NCBI GenBank assembly: GCA_022819645.1
Contig: JAJEGU010000036.1
Location: 1-64,000 of the forward strand
DNA length: 64,000 bases
Reading direction: 5' to 3'
From: Pseudomonadales bacterium
Lineage (GTDB): Bacteria > Pseudomonadota > Gammaproteobacteria > Pseudomonadales > Pseudohongiellaceae
Shown: positions 21,987 to 30,658 of the stretch, in pieces
Layout: the number at the start of each line of letters is the position of its first letter
Position numbering within the stretch: the first letter of the stretch is position 1
The notes under the pieces: generated by a model
Database searches by the model: none
The model's input: the letters and a program-made list of their open reading frames with translations, nothing else
What the model was told of the DNA's origin: nothing
Program-made: the position numbers and the translations under genes

Positions 21987-22038
21987 AGGGAAGCTCTGAT
22001 CAAGTCAGAGCTTCCCTGCGGCACATGGAAGTGCCGCC
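21987..22038. repeat. 52-bp two-hairpin repeat, copy 1
   Basis: The sequence is identical over 52 bp to 26557-26608. It contains GGGAAGCTCTGA/TCAGAGCTTCCC (12-bp arms) followed by GCGGCAC/GTGCCGC (7-bp arms). It sits between convergent genes and could terminate both, and it also encodes the last codons and stop of the ModF-like gene. Confidence 0.85.
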
Positions 22039-23616
22039 CTGCCCTGCTTCCGACTGTTCCAGCCGGTATCCGCCGTCCCTGGTGGCGACGAAACGCAGGC
22101 GGTAATTGATGCAGGCGGGTTTTTCGTCGGGGATGTGGCTGACGTAAATCAGCCGGGTGGGTGTTTGCCCGGCGATGGCGTCGAGCATTCCGAGAACGAA
22201 GTCCCTGTGGTAGTCATCGAGACCGACGCAGGGCTCGTCGAGCACGAGAATGGCGGGCTGTTTCACCATCGCCCGGGCGAGCAGCACGAGGCGCTGCTGA
22301 CCGAAGGAAATCTGGTGGTAGTAGCGCCCGGCAAGATGCGCCATGCCAAGACTTTCAAGCCAGACCCCGGCCCGGCCCTGTTCACTGGCGGCGCTGTCGT
22401 CGTAAAGCCCCACCGAATCAAAAAATCCCGACACCGCCACATCGAGCACTTTCCAGCCCTTCACATAGCGGTTGTGCAACTCATTGGACACGACGCCAAA
22501 GCGGCGCTTGATGTCCCAGACGGTCTCGCCGCTGCCCTTGCGCCGGCCGAACAGGTACACCTCCTGGCCATAGCCCTTGTGGTTCTCGCCGTCGATGAGG
22601 CTCAGCAGGGTGGACTTGCCACAGCCGTTGGGGCCTTCGACGAGCACGTGATGCGCGCTGGTCATGGTCCAGTGAACATCCCGCAGCACTTGCAGGTCGC
22701 CGTAGCCGGCGCTCACGCCTTTCAGTTCGATCAGTTTCGATTCAGGCGGGTGGGTGTCCTGGTTTGTGTCCGGGGAATGGGTATCCTGGATTTTTGGATG
22801 GGTGTCCCGGCTTTTCCGGCTTTTTTTTCGGCTGGTCTCGTCAACAAAGTGCGCGAATGGCAGGCGTTCGGGGATAACCGGCTCGCGCCGAAAGCGCGCA
22901 ATGGCCTTTTGCCATCGGGCTTCCCGCATTGGGCCCTGCGCCAGCACGCCAAGGTTTTCCATGACGAGCAAATGCGTTGCGCCGGGGAAGCGGTCGCCCC
23001 CGCGCCGGCACAGGTGCAGGCTGGCGCAGCCGGGGCCGAGATGCCCGGCGATGGCCTGCTCGATGCGAGCGCGGGATTCCCGGTCCACCGCTTCCAGTGG
23101 CTCATCGAAAATCAGCAGCCGCGGGCGTGATGCGTACTGGCCGTATAGCGCCCGGGCGATGAGAGCGCGGCGGATCTGGCCTGAGGAAAGAAAGCGGATT
23201 CCCTTTTGCAGCAGGGCGGTGAGGTCGAGCTCCGCGGCAAGCCCCTGCAGTCGTGATTCGTCCTGTTTCGCCGCTGGCAAGCTTGAACGAATCAGTTCAG
23301 CCACCAGGGTGCCCTGGTCGATCGCGTCTTCACGGAAATCGCTGATGTCGAGCCGCTCATCACGCCGCCACAGCCGCTGCTGCTCCTCGAAGGAAACGGA
23401 CAGGATATCCCGGACGGGGTCAAAACCCTCGGCGAATCGCAGGTAGCTGCCGGTTTCGGGACGACGCCCGGTGATGAGGTCGACGAGCAGGGATTTGCCG
23501 GCGCCATTGGGACCGAAAACGCACCAGTGCTCGCCGGCGTTGACTGCAAAGCGCTCTACGGTGAACAAGTCATGGCGGTTGATTCGGCAGCGCGCCTGGT
23601 CAATCTGGAATAACAT
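22000..23616 (-). CDS. modF: ModF-like ABC ATPase with two nucleotide-binding domains
   Basis: The 538-residue soluble protein has two ABC ATPase domains, matching ModF (PhrA-like) of the molybdate locus, whose precise role is unclear. NBD1 has Walker A FGPNGAGKS, a degenerate signature FLSSGQIRRALIARAL and Walker B LLIFDEPLEAVD. NBD2 has EGPNGCGKS, HQISFGQQRLVLLARAM, LVLDEPCVGLD and YVSHIPDE. The switch His expected after Walker B of NBD1 is not visible (CASLHLCRRGGDRF). The linker (about residues 263-291) has repeated DTH units. The last residues (GTSMCRREALT) come from a palindromic repeat, so the natural C-terminus has been altered. No molybdate genes are nearby. Confidence 0.8.
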   Translation of the reverse strand: MLFQIDQARCRINRHDLFTVERFAVNAGEHWCVFGPNGAGKSLLVDLITGRRPETGSYLRFAEGFDPVRDILSVSFEEQQRLWRRDERLDISDFREDAIDQGTLVAELIRSSLPAAKQDESRLQGLAAELDLTALLQKGIRFLSSGQIRRALIARALYGQYASRPRLLIFDEPLEAVDRESRARIEQAIAGHLGPGCASLHLCRRGGDRFPGATHLLVMENLGVLAQGPMREARWQKAIARFRREPVIPERLPFAHFVDETSRKKSRKSRDTHPKIQDTHSPDTNQDTHPPESKLIELKGVSAGYGDLQVLRDVHWTMTSAHHVLVEGPNGCGKSTLLSLIDGENHKGYGQEVYLFGRRKGSGETVWDIKRRFGVVSNELHNRYVKGWKVLDVAVSGFFDSVGLYDDSAASEQGRAGVWLESLGMAHLAGRYYHQISFGQQRLVLLARAMVKQPAILVLDEPCVGLDDYHRDFVLGMLDAIAGQTPTRLIYVSHIPDEKPACINYRLRFVATRDGGYRLEQSEAGQGGTSMCRREALT

Positions 23617-23648
23617 TGCGCGAGTATAGCGAACAGGCCAGAAAACTG

Positions 23649-23999
23649 ATGGGCCGGACTTTTCGTGTCTTGATTGTGCTTTTGCCGCTTTCGGCCTGCG
23701 CGGGCGTGGAGCCTGTTGCCGGGCTCGATGGCGAGCGGCTGTTTTTGGACAATTGCGCGGAATGTCATCAGGTGGATGGACGCGGGGTCGCGAATGTGTA
23801 TCCCGCCCTCGACGGCAATGAAACCGTGGCGGGCTCCGGGGCTGATGTGGCGCTGGTGCTCATCATCGGACGCGGCGAGATGCCTTCCTTTCGCGGGGCG
23901 CTCGGTTCGGCGGAAATGGCGGCGGTGATCAATTACGTGCGCAATGCCTGGAGCAATAGCGGCGAGCCCATCAGCGCCGGGGAAATCGAAGCCTTGTAG
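23649..23999 (+). CDS. Small c-type cytochrome lipoprotein
   Basis: The protein has a lipobox (LIVLLPLSAC) followed by a class I cytochrome c domain. The haem motif is CAECH, and MPSF supplies the likely axial Met (GRGEMPSFRG), with the C-terminal helix VINYVRNAW. It is about 116 residues. ATG 23649 is used; TTG at 23616 would add 11 residues but overlaps the divergent modF start. A single-haem electron carrier anchored to a membrane is likely. Its partner is not evident, because the neighbours are a ModF-like ATPase and an SDR. Confidence 0.85.
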   Translation: MGRTFRVLIVLLPLSACAGVEPVAGLDGERLFLDNCAECHQVDGRGVANVYPALDGNETVAGSGADVALVLIIGRGEMPSFRGALGSAEMAAVINYVRNAWSNSGEPISAGEIEAL

Positions 24000-24001
24000 C
24001 T

Positions 24002-24760
24002 TCAGGAGCGCAAGTAGGAGGCGCCGTTGACGTCGATGATGGTTCCGGTGGCGAATTCGGCGCCGCGGGAGGCGAGGAAAAGCACGGCATGCGCGACTTC
24101 CCCGGGTTCGGCGACGCGATGGAAAGGGCTCTGGGCGCGGATTTCCTCGCCTTCGGGGCTGCCAAGGCGATCAGCGGTCAATTCGGTATTGACGAATCCC
24201 GGTGCCACCGCGCCAACGAAGATGTCGTGCGGCGCCAGCGCCACGGCAAGTGACTGGCTCAGGGAATTGAGTGCGGCCTTGCTCGCGCCGTAGGCGGGTT
24301 TCAGCGGCTCGCCGCGAAAAGCCCCCCGGGAAGTGATATTGACGATCCTTCCGCCACCGCCCGCGATCATGTGCCGCGCCGCGCAATAGCAGAGATTGGC
24401 GGGGCCGAGCAGATTCGCGGCCAGGGTCTCGCGCCAGGCCCTCTGCCATTCCCCGTAGGAAACTTCGGCGATGCGATGATAGATGCCGATGCCGGCATTG
24501 TTCACGAGAACATCAATGCCACCAAGACGTTCCGCGACATCGTCCACAGCGGATTGAACCGCATCCGGGTCCGCCACGTCGGCGGCCAGGACGATATGAC
24601 CCTCGCCCGGCAATTGCGCCAGCGCCGCTTCCGCCGCCGCCGTATTGCCGCGGTACACGATGGCGACTTGCGCCCCGGCCCCGGCGAAGGCCAGCGCAAT
24701 GGCGCGACCGATGCCCCGGGAGCCGCCGGTGACCAGTACTTTCTGATTGTCGAATCTCAT
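24002..24760 (-). CDS. Short-chain dehydrogenase/reductase (FabG-like)
   Basis: The 252-residue protein is a classical SDR: VLVTGGSRGIGRAIA (dinucleotide binding), LVNNAGIG, the catalytic Ser-Tyr-Lys (ITSRGAF, PAYGASKAAL) and the C-terminal TGTIIDVNGA. R-x-N residues after the second strand (YRGN) favour NADP(H). The ATG at 24760 (MRFDNQKVLVTGG) is the normal SDR start. It follows a thiolase-like gene on the same strand with a 59-bp gap, suggesting joint action on an acyl or hydroxyacyl substrate. Confidence 0.9.
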   Translation of the reverse strand: MRFDNQKVLVTGGSRGIGRAIALAFAGAGAQVAIVYRGNTAAAEAALAQLPGEGHIVLAADVADPDAVQSAVDDVAERLGGIDVLVNNAGIGIYHRIAEVSYGEWQRAWRETLAANLLGPANLCYCAARHMIAGGGGRIVNITSRGAFRGEPLKPAYGASKAALNSLSQSLAVALAPHDIFVGAVAPGFVNTELTADRLGSPEGEEIRAQSPFHRVAEPGEVAHAVLFLASRGAEFATGTIIDVNGASYLRS

Positions 24761-24819
24761 TTTGGTATCCGCATCCTGTCCAGTGGTTGATTGGGAGGCG
24801 CGCAGAATGGCCCAATGGG

Positions 24820-26358
24820 TCAATCGAGCCTGAACACGTTACCCTCTCCGGTTGCATTGACCCGGCCGCCGCGACCGATTTGCCCTTCGTCCGCAAGGCA
24901 CCGCAATGTGGCTTCATCCGCCGGCGTGTTGGCGATAAATCGCTTTCCGTTATCGCGCAATCGGCCAATGACGATACCCCGCACAGGCGCGCCTCGCCGA
25001 AAGCAAACGGTCCAGGTTTCCACCGTGGCCGCCCCCCGGGGCTGTTCGGTAAACTCCGGGCCGGCCATGGCGTCGATTTGCGCCTGCATCGTGGAAGAAT
25101 CCGGCCTCCGCCATGGCCCGGCGAATGGCGCCGTGGAGTATATCCCCGTTGCATGCTTGGAAAGATAGCCGCCATTGGCGGTGATGAGGCCAAAACTGCC
25201 GGGGCGGGCCCGGAGCAAACCCGACAGGGTGGCGATGGCGTGCATGCTGTAGTTGTTGCCGGGGCCGCCGAAGAACGGCAATCCGCCGGTAACCGTCAGG
25301 CCCCTGGGATCATCGACCGCCAGACCGAGTTCGGCGCAGGCCACTTCCACCGCCGAGGGAAAGCAGGAATACAGATCAATGAAATCCATGTCGGCCACGG
25401 TCTTGCCGGCCATGGCGAAAGCCGTGGCGGTATTGGCGCGAATCGCCGGTGAGGAATGATAATTGACCCGTTGGGAGACGAGCCGCTTTTCCCTTGCTTC
25501 GGCGCAGCCGTGGAGGAAAATCCACCGGCGCGGGTCGATGCCCAACTCCCGCGCCCGACCCACCGAAGTCATGAGCAGGGCGGCGCCCTGGTTTACCCGG
25601 TCCCTGGCGTTGAGTAACTTCGGATACGGCAGGCAGATGAACGGATTGGTCTCGCTGATTTCGGCGAGTTCCCCGGCGCTGCGGGCTTCTCCATAAAACG
25701 CGTGGGGATTGTCCCGCGCCACCCGGGCAAAAGGAGCCATGACCCGGCCCATGTGCGGCAAATGCTCATGCAGACTGTGGCCAAGCCGGGCGCGGATGGC
25801 GTTTTCGAACAGCGGATAGGTCTGCACGGGAATACCGACGCCATGGGCCAATTCGTGCGGAGTCGCCAGCACTGCGCCCATGCCGCGGTCCTCCAGCGGA
25901 CCACCGCCGGGCTCATGCCAATCGAGGTTGAGACCGGCGCGGGACGCGGTGCGGGCGGTATCGATGGCTTCGCCGCCGGCAAGCAGGGCCATGCCCGCTT
26001 CACCTTCGGCAATCGCCTGGGCGATTTCATTCACCAGGGTCTGGGGGGTATCGCCGCCGATGGGGCCATAGATCATCCGGGCCGGATTCGCGCCAATGCG
26101 CCTCGCCACAGCCCGCGGCGGGTTTTCCGCCCGACCGAAGCCATGATCGTCCCGGGGCCGGTTGCGGGAATCCTCGAAGCAGCGAACCACCGCCATCGTG
26201 TCGATGTGGGCGGCAAGCCCTTCTTTCCTCCCCGTATCCTGAAGGGCGGCGTCCGCGGCGCGGGCGGCAAGACCCATGGGCGGCAGAGACCGCAGCGGCG
26301 GCTTGCGCTCGCTGTACTGGCCCGCGCCGACAATTACCGGGGTGGAGTCTTCAAGCAA
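24820..26358 (-). CDS. Thiolase-like acetyl-CoA acetyltransferase (SCP-x type)
   Basis: The 512-residue protein has the thiolase fold of the SCPx/acetyl-CoA acetyltransferase group: VIVGAGQYSERKPP at the start, GGEA motifs, DFIDLYSCFPSAVEVA and GLPFFGGPGNNYSMHAIA. The Cys and His positions differ from biosynthetic thiolases such as PhaA, so a lipid-degradation or steroid/fatty-acyl role is more likely. An extra C-terminal domain of about 120 residues is typical of this subgroup. It forms a two-gene unit with the SDR downstream. Confidence 0.85.
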   Translation of the reverse strand: MLEDSTPVIVGAGQYSERKPPLRSLPPMGLAARAADAALQDTGRKEGLAAHIDTMAVVRCFEDSRNRPRDDHGFGRAENPPRAVARRIGANPARMIYGPIGGDTPQTLVNEIAQAIAEGEAGMALLAGGEAIDTARTASRAGLNLDWHEPGGGPLEDRGMGAVLATPHELAHGVGIPVQTYPLFENAIRARLGHSLHEHLPHMGRVMAPFARVARDNPHAFYGEARSAGELAEISETNPFICLPYPKLLNARDRVNQGAALLMTSVGRARELGIDPRRWIFLHGCAEAREKRLVSQRVNYHSSPAIRANTATAFAMAGKTVADMDFIDLYSCFPSAVEVACAELGLAVDDPRGLTVTGGLPFFGGPGNNYSMHAIATLSGLLRARPGSFGLITANGGYLSKHATGIYSTAPFAGPWRRPDSSTMQAQIDAMAGPEFTEQPRGAATVETWTVCFRRGAPVRGIVIGRLRDNGKRFIANTPADEATLRCLADEGQIGRGGRVNATGEGNVFRLD

Positions 26359-26387
26359 AATGGCTTCGCCTTGTCGGGTGGAAAATC

Positions 26388-26558
26388 ATGGAAAAATTTG
26401 TTTCGCAAGTCAAAAAGGCCGCTTGGGAGACCGGAGATCCAGATTGTAATGCACAGGCTGTAATGCAATGGACATTCCCCGGCATTGCTTTTACTCTGGC
26501 CAGGGGCGTGGATGAGAGCGGATTTGCAGCCGTGAATTCCTACGGCGCAGGCTCCTAG
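26388..26558 (+). CDS. Possible small protein, 56 residues
   Basis: An ATG at 26388 with GGTGGA five bases upstream opens a 56-codon frame (MEKFVSQVKKAAWETGDPDC and onward). The product is mildly acidic with no TM segment or motif I recognise. Its stop TAG is formed by the first bases of the 52-bp repeat at 26557. It may be a real small gene, or a remnant truncated by the repeat. Confidence 0.3.
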   Translation: MEKFVSQVKKAAWETGDPDCNAQAVMQWTFPGIAFTLARGVDESGFAAVNSYGAGS

Positions 26559-26700
26559 GGAAGCTCTGATCAAGTCAGAGCTTCCCTGCGGCACATGGAA
26601 GTGCCGCCGAATTCGATGGCTTAAGCCATTGAATTCGGGAGCAAAACAAAACCACGCTTTTGTTTTGCGATAATGAAAAACTCCACGGATGGAGTTTTTC
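26557..26700. repeat. Array of five consecutive hairpins; includes 52-bp repeat copy 2
   Basis: Five stems follow each other with almost no spacing. (1) 26558-26586, 12-bp arms. (2) 26588-26607, 7-bp arms. (3) 26609-26636, 12-bp arms with one G-T, starting and ending in GAATTC. (4) 26641-26668, GCAAAACAAAA and its complement, 11 bp perfect. (5) 26675-26700, GAAAAACTCCA and its complement, 11 bp perfect. Stems 1 and 2 equal the copy at 21987-22038. The array ends 35 bp upstream of the glycosylase start and has no coding frame. Confidence 0.85.
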
Positions 26701-26734
26701 AGAGAATACCTAGTGCACAGCGGAGGAACTGGAT

Positions 26735-27382
26735 TTGTCCAGAATCATGGGCGGCGGCGACGAGCGGCCCGCGCCGTATTGGGATGAGGCCCGGCGGGCT
26801 TTGGGAGAGACTGATCCGGTGCTGGGCGGGATTATCGCCCGGGCGGGTGACTCGATGCTGCGGCCGCGGCATGATCCTTTCTTTTCGCTGTCGCGTTCGA
26901 TCGTGGGCCAGCAGATTTCGGTGAAGGCGGCCGAGTCGGTGTGGCAGAAGATGCTCGGCCACATGGGGGATATCACTCCCGGCGCCGTCGCGGGAGAAAA
27001 CGTGGAAAGCCTGCGCGGATGCGGACTGTCGCGGCAGAAAGCCGGCTATCTGCTGAGCCTGGCCGAACATTTCATCGACGGTTCGCTGCAACAGGAACAA
27101 TGGAGCGAGATGGACGACGAGGCCGTGATCGAGCGCCTCGTCCAGGTCAAGGGCATCGGCCGCTGGACCGCGGAGATGTTCCTGATTTTCCACCTGCTGC
27201 GGCCCGACGTGTTGCCGGTCGACGATATCGGCATCCAGAAAGCGATCGGCAATCACTTCAACGGCGGCGTTCGCCCGAGCGCCAAAGAGATGATCGCGAT
27301 AGCCGCACCCTGGCGGCCATGGCGTTCGGTCGCTTCCTGGTACCTCTGGCGCAGCCTCGACGCCGTGCCGGTGGAATATTGA
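26735..27382 (+). CDS. alkA: DNA-3-methyladenine glycosylase II family (AlkA-like)
   Basis: The 215-residue protein removes alkylated bases from DNA. It has the HhH-GPD fold: FFSLSRSIVGQQISVKAAES, the helix-hairpin-helix VKGIGRWTAEMFLIFHL and the catalytic Asp region VLPVDDIGIQKAIG. It ends WRPWRSVASWYLWR as usual. It lacks the N-terminal domain of E. coli AlkA but matches the shorter bacterial form. The start is TTG 26735 with GGAGG upstream (cagcGGAGGaact). A relic of its C-terminal region is found at 29395-29437. Confidence 0.9.
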   Translation: MSRIMGGGDERPAPYWDEARRALGETDPVLGGIIARAGDSMLRPRHDPFFSLSRSIVGQQISVKAAESVWQKMLGHMGDITPGAVAGENVESLRGCGLSRQKAGYLLSLAEHFIDGSLQQEQWSEMDDEAVIERLVQVKGIGRWTAEMFLIFHLLRPDVLPVDDIGIQKAIGNHFNGGVRPSAKEMIAIAAPWRPWRSVASWYLWRSLDAVPVEY

Positions 27383-27526
27383 AGCAGGTTTCATTTAGAA
27401 TAATTGAACAGGAAACGCACGATTTACAATTTACCGGGCTAACAAATTGTCGACAGAGATGAAGATTAGATTCCAGATTCAGATGTTTTCCGCATGCTTT
27501 GCTCAATTTTTTTGTGAGCACTCGAT

Positions 27527-28477
27527 ATGTCTCAACGAGTAGCAGTACTCCTCTCAACATACAATGGCTAGAAGTATTTAGCGATACAGCTAGATTCTAT
27601 TCTGAGCCAAACGCACCAAAACTTCGTGATTGTTGCTAGGGATGATGGGTCTGACGACAACACGACTGCAATTCTTTTCAACTATGCGAATAAACATTCC
27701 GACAAGATTTTTCTGCACCTGGGCAATTCAGAAAATTTTGGAGCTTGTCGTAGTTATGCTTTCTTGATGGAATATGTTCTGAGAAAAAAAGAAGAATTGG
27801 GATTGAGTAATGCATACATCATGTTTAGCGACCAAGATGATATATGGAAAGACAGTAAAATTGAAAGACAAATGGAAATTATGTTGGAAACACAGAGCGG
27901 TGATAACGATAGGCCCGTCTTAGTACATAGCGACCTAGAAGTAATTGATTTCCACGAAAAGACGATTTCCAAATCATTCTTCGATTATCAGGGACTTGAA
28001 CGCAATCGAAACCGCCTTTCACATTTGGCACTGTACAATATCGTTACGGGATGCACCGTCCTAGTTAACGAGCCTTTAGCCCGTCTCGCACTTCCCATGC
28101 CACCTGAGACTCTCATGCACGATTGGTGGCTCACTTTGTGTGTCGCCGCTTTTGGTAGTCGTAGATTCATTGAAAATACAACTGTACGATATCGGCAACA
28201 TGAAGAGAATGTAATTGGTGCGAAAAAAATTGAGCCAATCAAGACTGATTTGCGAGGATTTATCCGAGACGCACTAGTTAATACACCGCCAGTAAAAAAC
28301 TTGCAGAGCGTTGCCAATCAGGCCCATTCATTTTATCGAATACACCAGAAGAAATTGTCGCTAACACAGCGCCTTGGTTTGCAACTGTGCTCATTGATGC
28401 GCTTCCATTTCCGGTGGCTACAAAAAATTTGTTACCTGATAATCTTGTCATTGCCGCGCCGAAAGGAACTCTTGTGA
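27527..28477 (+). pseudogene. Family 2 glycosyltransferase interrupted by an in-frame TAG
   Basis: From ATG 27527 the frame reads VAVLLSTYNG, then TAG at 27569-27571, then KYLAIQLDSILSQTHQ and DDGSDDNT. This is the usual GT2 start (STYNG-x-KYLxxQLDSIL), with the variable residue after NG turned into amber. The remaining 283 residues contain the DxD-like FSDQDDIW and H-D-W-W, typical of rhamnosyltransferase-like GT2 enzymes. Either the gene is inactive, or a shorter product is made from an internal start, or the TAG is suppressed. It overlaps the sulfotransferase start (GTGA). It is AT-rich compared with its flanks. Confidence 0.8.
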
Positions 28478-29271
28478 AAGAACCGGATTATGCAGCCTTG
28501 CGCGACGCAAGCCCGTTGTTCCTTATCGGTGTACCCAGGTCGGGGACAACAATTTTGGCCAATCTGATAAATTCGCATAGCCGGATTTTGATGACCCACG
28601 AGACGTCCGTGTTTCTTCAGTTGCATGAAATCATTACAAAAAACCCGCTCGGTGGTTCCGCCGGCCACTTATTTGGTAAGACCTACAAGGAGCTATGGTC
28701 ACAGCACGTACTCGAGCACACCAAGTTATTGATTGAATCCTTCTATTGCAAAATCGCAAAGCAACAAAGCAGGGGACCCCTAAGTTTTTGGGGAGAGAAA
28801 CATCCGCACTTCGAGAGATGCTTACCATGGCTTGAGAGCTTGTATCCCAATTCAATCTACATTTATATTGTGCGGGATCCCCGGGACACAATTTGTTCTA
28901 TTGCGAAAATGAACAAGTGGTCAATCTCCGATTCAGCAAAAGAATGGCATAGAATTTCGAGAATTTATGAAGACTTTGTGCAATCGATCCCATCGGATCG
29001 ATTGGAACTCTTAAAGTACGAGGATTTGGTTTTTGACTATGAATTAGCCATTTGTGAACTTCTTGAATACCTAGGACTTGAATTGGATGACAGCTCTAGG
29101 TCTTATATCGCAGAATACAAATCCAAGTCTTCACATCTTCCCGGATCCACACAGAATATTGACTTTGCGATTAGCTCGGTAGCACGCTGGCAGCGGGAAA
29201 TGACTTTTGACGAGCAAAATTTTGTGCATAGCATCTGTAAGCCCCTTATACTCAAGTATGGTTATGACTGA
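28474..29271 (+). CDS. Sulfotransferase family protein
   Basis: The product has about 265 residues. The PAPS-binding 5' loop is seen in LFLIGVPRSGTTILANLIN and the 3' phosphate site in YIYIVRDPRDTICSIAKM, so it should transfer sulfate from PAPS to a glycan or other acceptor. GTG 28474 is chosen: AGGA lies upstream and it overlaps the glycosyltransferase stop as GTGA, indicating coupling. The gene is AT-rich, and together with the preceding GT2 gene it forms a surface-glycan modification pair of likely foreign origin. Confidence 0.8.
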   Translation: MKEPDYAALRDASPLFLIGVPRSGTTILANLINSHSRILMTHETSVFLQLHEIITKNPLGGSAGHLFGKTYKELWSQHVLEHTKLLIESFYCKIAKQQSRGPLSFWGEKHPHFERCLPWLESLYPNSIYIYIVRDPRDTICSIAKMNKWSISDSAKEWHRISRIYEDFVQSIPSDRLELLKYEDLVFDYELAICELLEYLGLELDDSSRSYIAEYKSKSSHLPGSTQNIDFAISSVARWQREMTFDEQNFVHSICKPLILKYGYD

Positions 29272-29394
29272 AACGCCAGTTTGGTCAGCGCGTAGTTTCC
29301 GGTTACGCACCTGGGCGTCGCGCCAGTGAAACTCTGGCCCGCATACTGCATGAATGAGGCAGCCGGTCGCGGTTCCAATGTCGCGCTTGTCCTG

Positions 29395-29437
29395 AAAAAG
29401 CGATCGGCAATCATTTCAACGAAGGCGGTCGCAACCG
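29395..29437 (+). other. Short relic resembling the alkA C-terminal region
   Basis: The sequence reads EKAIGNHFNEGGRNR in one frame, against QKAIGNHFNGGVRPS in alkA (near 27237-27280). The nucleotides match over about 22 bp with one mismatch, then more loosely. The rest of 29272-29394 shows nothing recognisable. Confidence 0.4.
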
Positions 29438-30658
29438 CTAATCCGCCGCCTGCGCCGTCGCATAGACCGCCACGTCCTCGACGCTCATGCCAAGCTGGCG
29501 CGCGAGACCGCGCCAGCCTGTCAGACCCGCGGAGACTTCATCCACAATCCGGTTCGCATCTTCGTTCTTCAATCCGAAGAACGGCGCCGCGCGATGCGCA
29601 AGCTCAAGACTGGCTTCCGGTCCTTCTTCGCTGATCCATGTGGTCAATTCGCGCACTTTTTCCGCTAGCGGCACGGGATTGAGATCGTAGGCGGGCGAGA
29701 GCCGCCATTTCCCGTCGCCGTCATGGAGAAAACCGTGATTGCGCAGATGATCGTCGAGATTGCCGATCTTCACGCCAAACACGACGCGCCGCCAAAGTTC
29801 GCGCAAGTCCTCGGTCGGCGCGCTCGAATACATCCGTATGCATTCGGCGATGTCGGTATAGGTCGCGGTGTCTCCGTCATTGAGCCCGAGCAGGCTCATG
29901 GCTGACAGAAACGGAATGCGCTTGTCGCCGTCCCGGTCAAAACGCCGAATCAGCGCCACCGGCCTGCCGGCGACGGTCTCCAGGCGTCCCCGCGCGGCGT
30001 TCACCCCCGCCCTGTTCGCCAGCGTGAGCGCGAGGACTTCGCCATGCGGGATGCTGCGGTCATCGTCGGGTTTTGGAAACTTGGCAATGGCAAGCGAACC
30101 GTCCTTGTCCACAACCGCCGACTTCGGCCGCGCTCCGCCCAGGGGCGAGCCTTCATTGAGCAAAAGTTTCAGGTCGTCCGCGGTTTCGGTGTTGCCCAAC
30201 ACCGCATCGGTCGCGTTCAACAGTGCCGGAAGCCGGATCAAGGGCGGCACGCGGAAGCGGCCCATATCACGATCGAACTCGGCTTCGCCCTCGCGGCGGT
30301 AGCGAAGCGCGCCAATGCGGGTGTGGTCGTTGACCGCCAGCAAATAATCGATTTCGGAAAGGCCGCGGGCTTCGCCGGACTTGCGAAATGCGCGCCTGAT
30401 GAGCTGCTGGCCCCAGCGGTCCGGCGCGGAGTCGCGCATCGCGCCCGGCAAGGCCGACTTTTCCGAACTGGTGTACGCCGGAAGCGGGCCAAGCGGCAGA
30501 TTGGCCGGGTCGAGAGCAAAGGCCGCGCCGCAATTCAGCCAATCGTCCGCATACGAAAATACGGAACTTCGCCCACGCGCCCTGGCCAGGTAGCGGCAAT
30601 AGCCAACGAGTCGGGTTTGACCACCGTGATCGATATGGACTTCAACCGTCTCGTTCAT
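29438..30658 (-). CDS. hipA: HipA-family serine/threonine kinase toxin
   Basis: HipA toxins phosphorylate glutamyl-tRNA synthetase or other targets and induce dormancy. The 406-residue protein has the N-terminal HipA-N1 region and the kinase core: the Gly-rich loop LGGARPKSAVV, the catalytic loop GNLDDHLRNHGFL and the metal-binding LSPAYDLNPVP. These are all conserved, so an active kinase is likely. It overlaps the end of hipB by 4 bp (ATGA), the usual antitoxin-first order. Confidence 0.93.
   Translation of the reverse strand: MNETVEVHIDHGGQTRLVGYCRYLARARGRSSVFSYADDWLNCGAAFALDPANLPLGPLPAYTSSEKSALPGAMRDSAPDRWGQQLIRRAFRKSGEARGLSEIDYLLAVNDHTRIGALRYRREGEAEFDRDMGRFRVPPLIRLPALLNATDAVLGNTETADDLKLLLNEGSPLGGARPKSAVVDKDGSLAIAKFPKPDDDRSIPHGEVLALTLANRAGVNAARGRLETVAGRPVALIRRFDRDGDKRIPFLSAMSLLGLNDGDTATYTDIAECIRMYSSAPTEDLRELWRRVVFGVKIGNLDDHLRNHGFLHDGDGKWRLSPAYDLNPVPLAEKVRELTTWISEEGPEASLELAHRAAPFFGLKNEDANRIVDEVSAGLTGWRGLARQLGMSVEDVAVYATAQAAD

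Noticed and set aside
26334-26594. 86-codon minus-strand frame upstream of the thiolase-like gene
   Set aside because: It runs across the repeat, lacks a good start context and overlaps the thiolase gene start.
26557-26700. Retron or group II intron RNA
   Set aside because: No reverse transcriptase gene lies nearby and the stems lack the expected branched-RNA layout.
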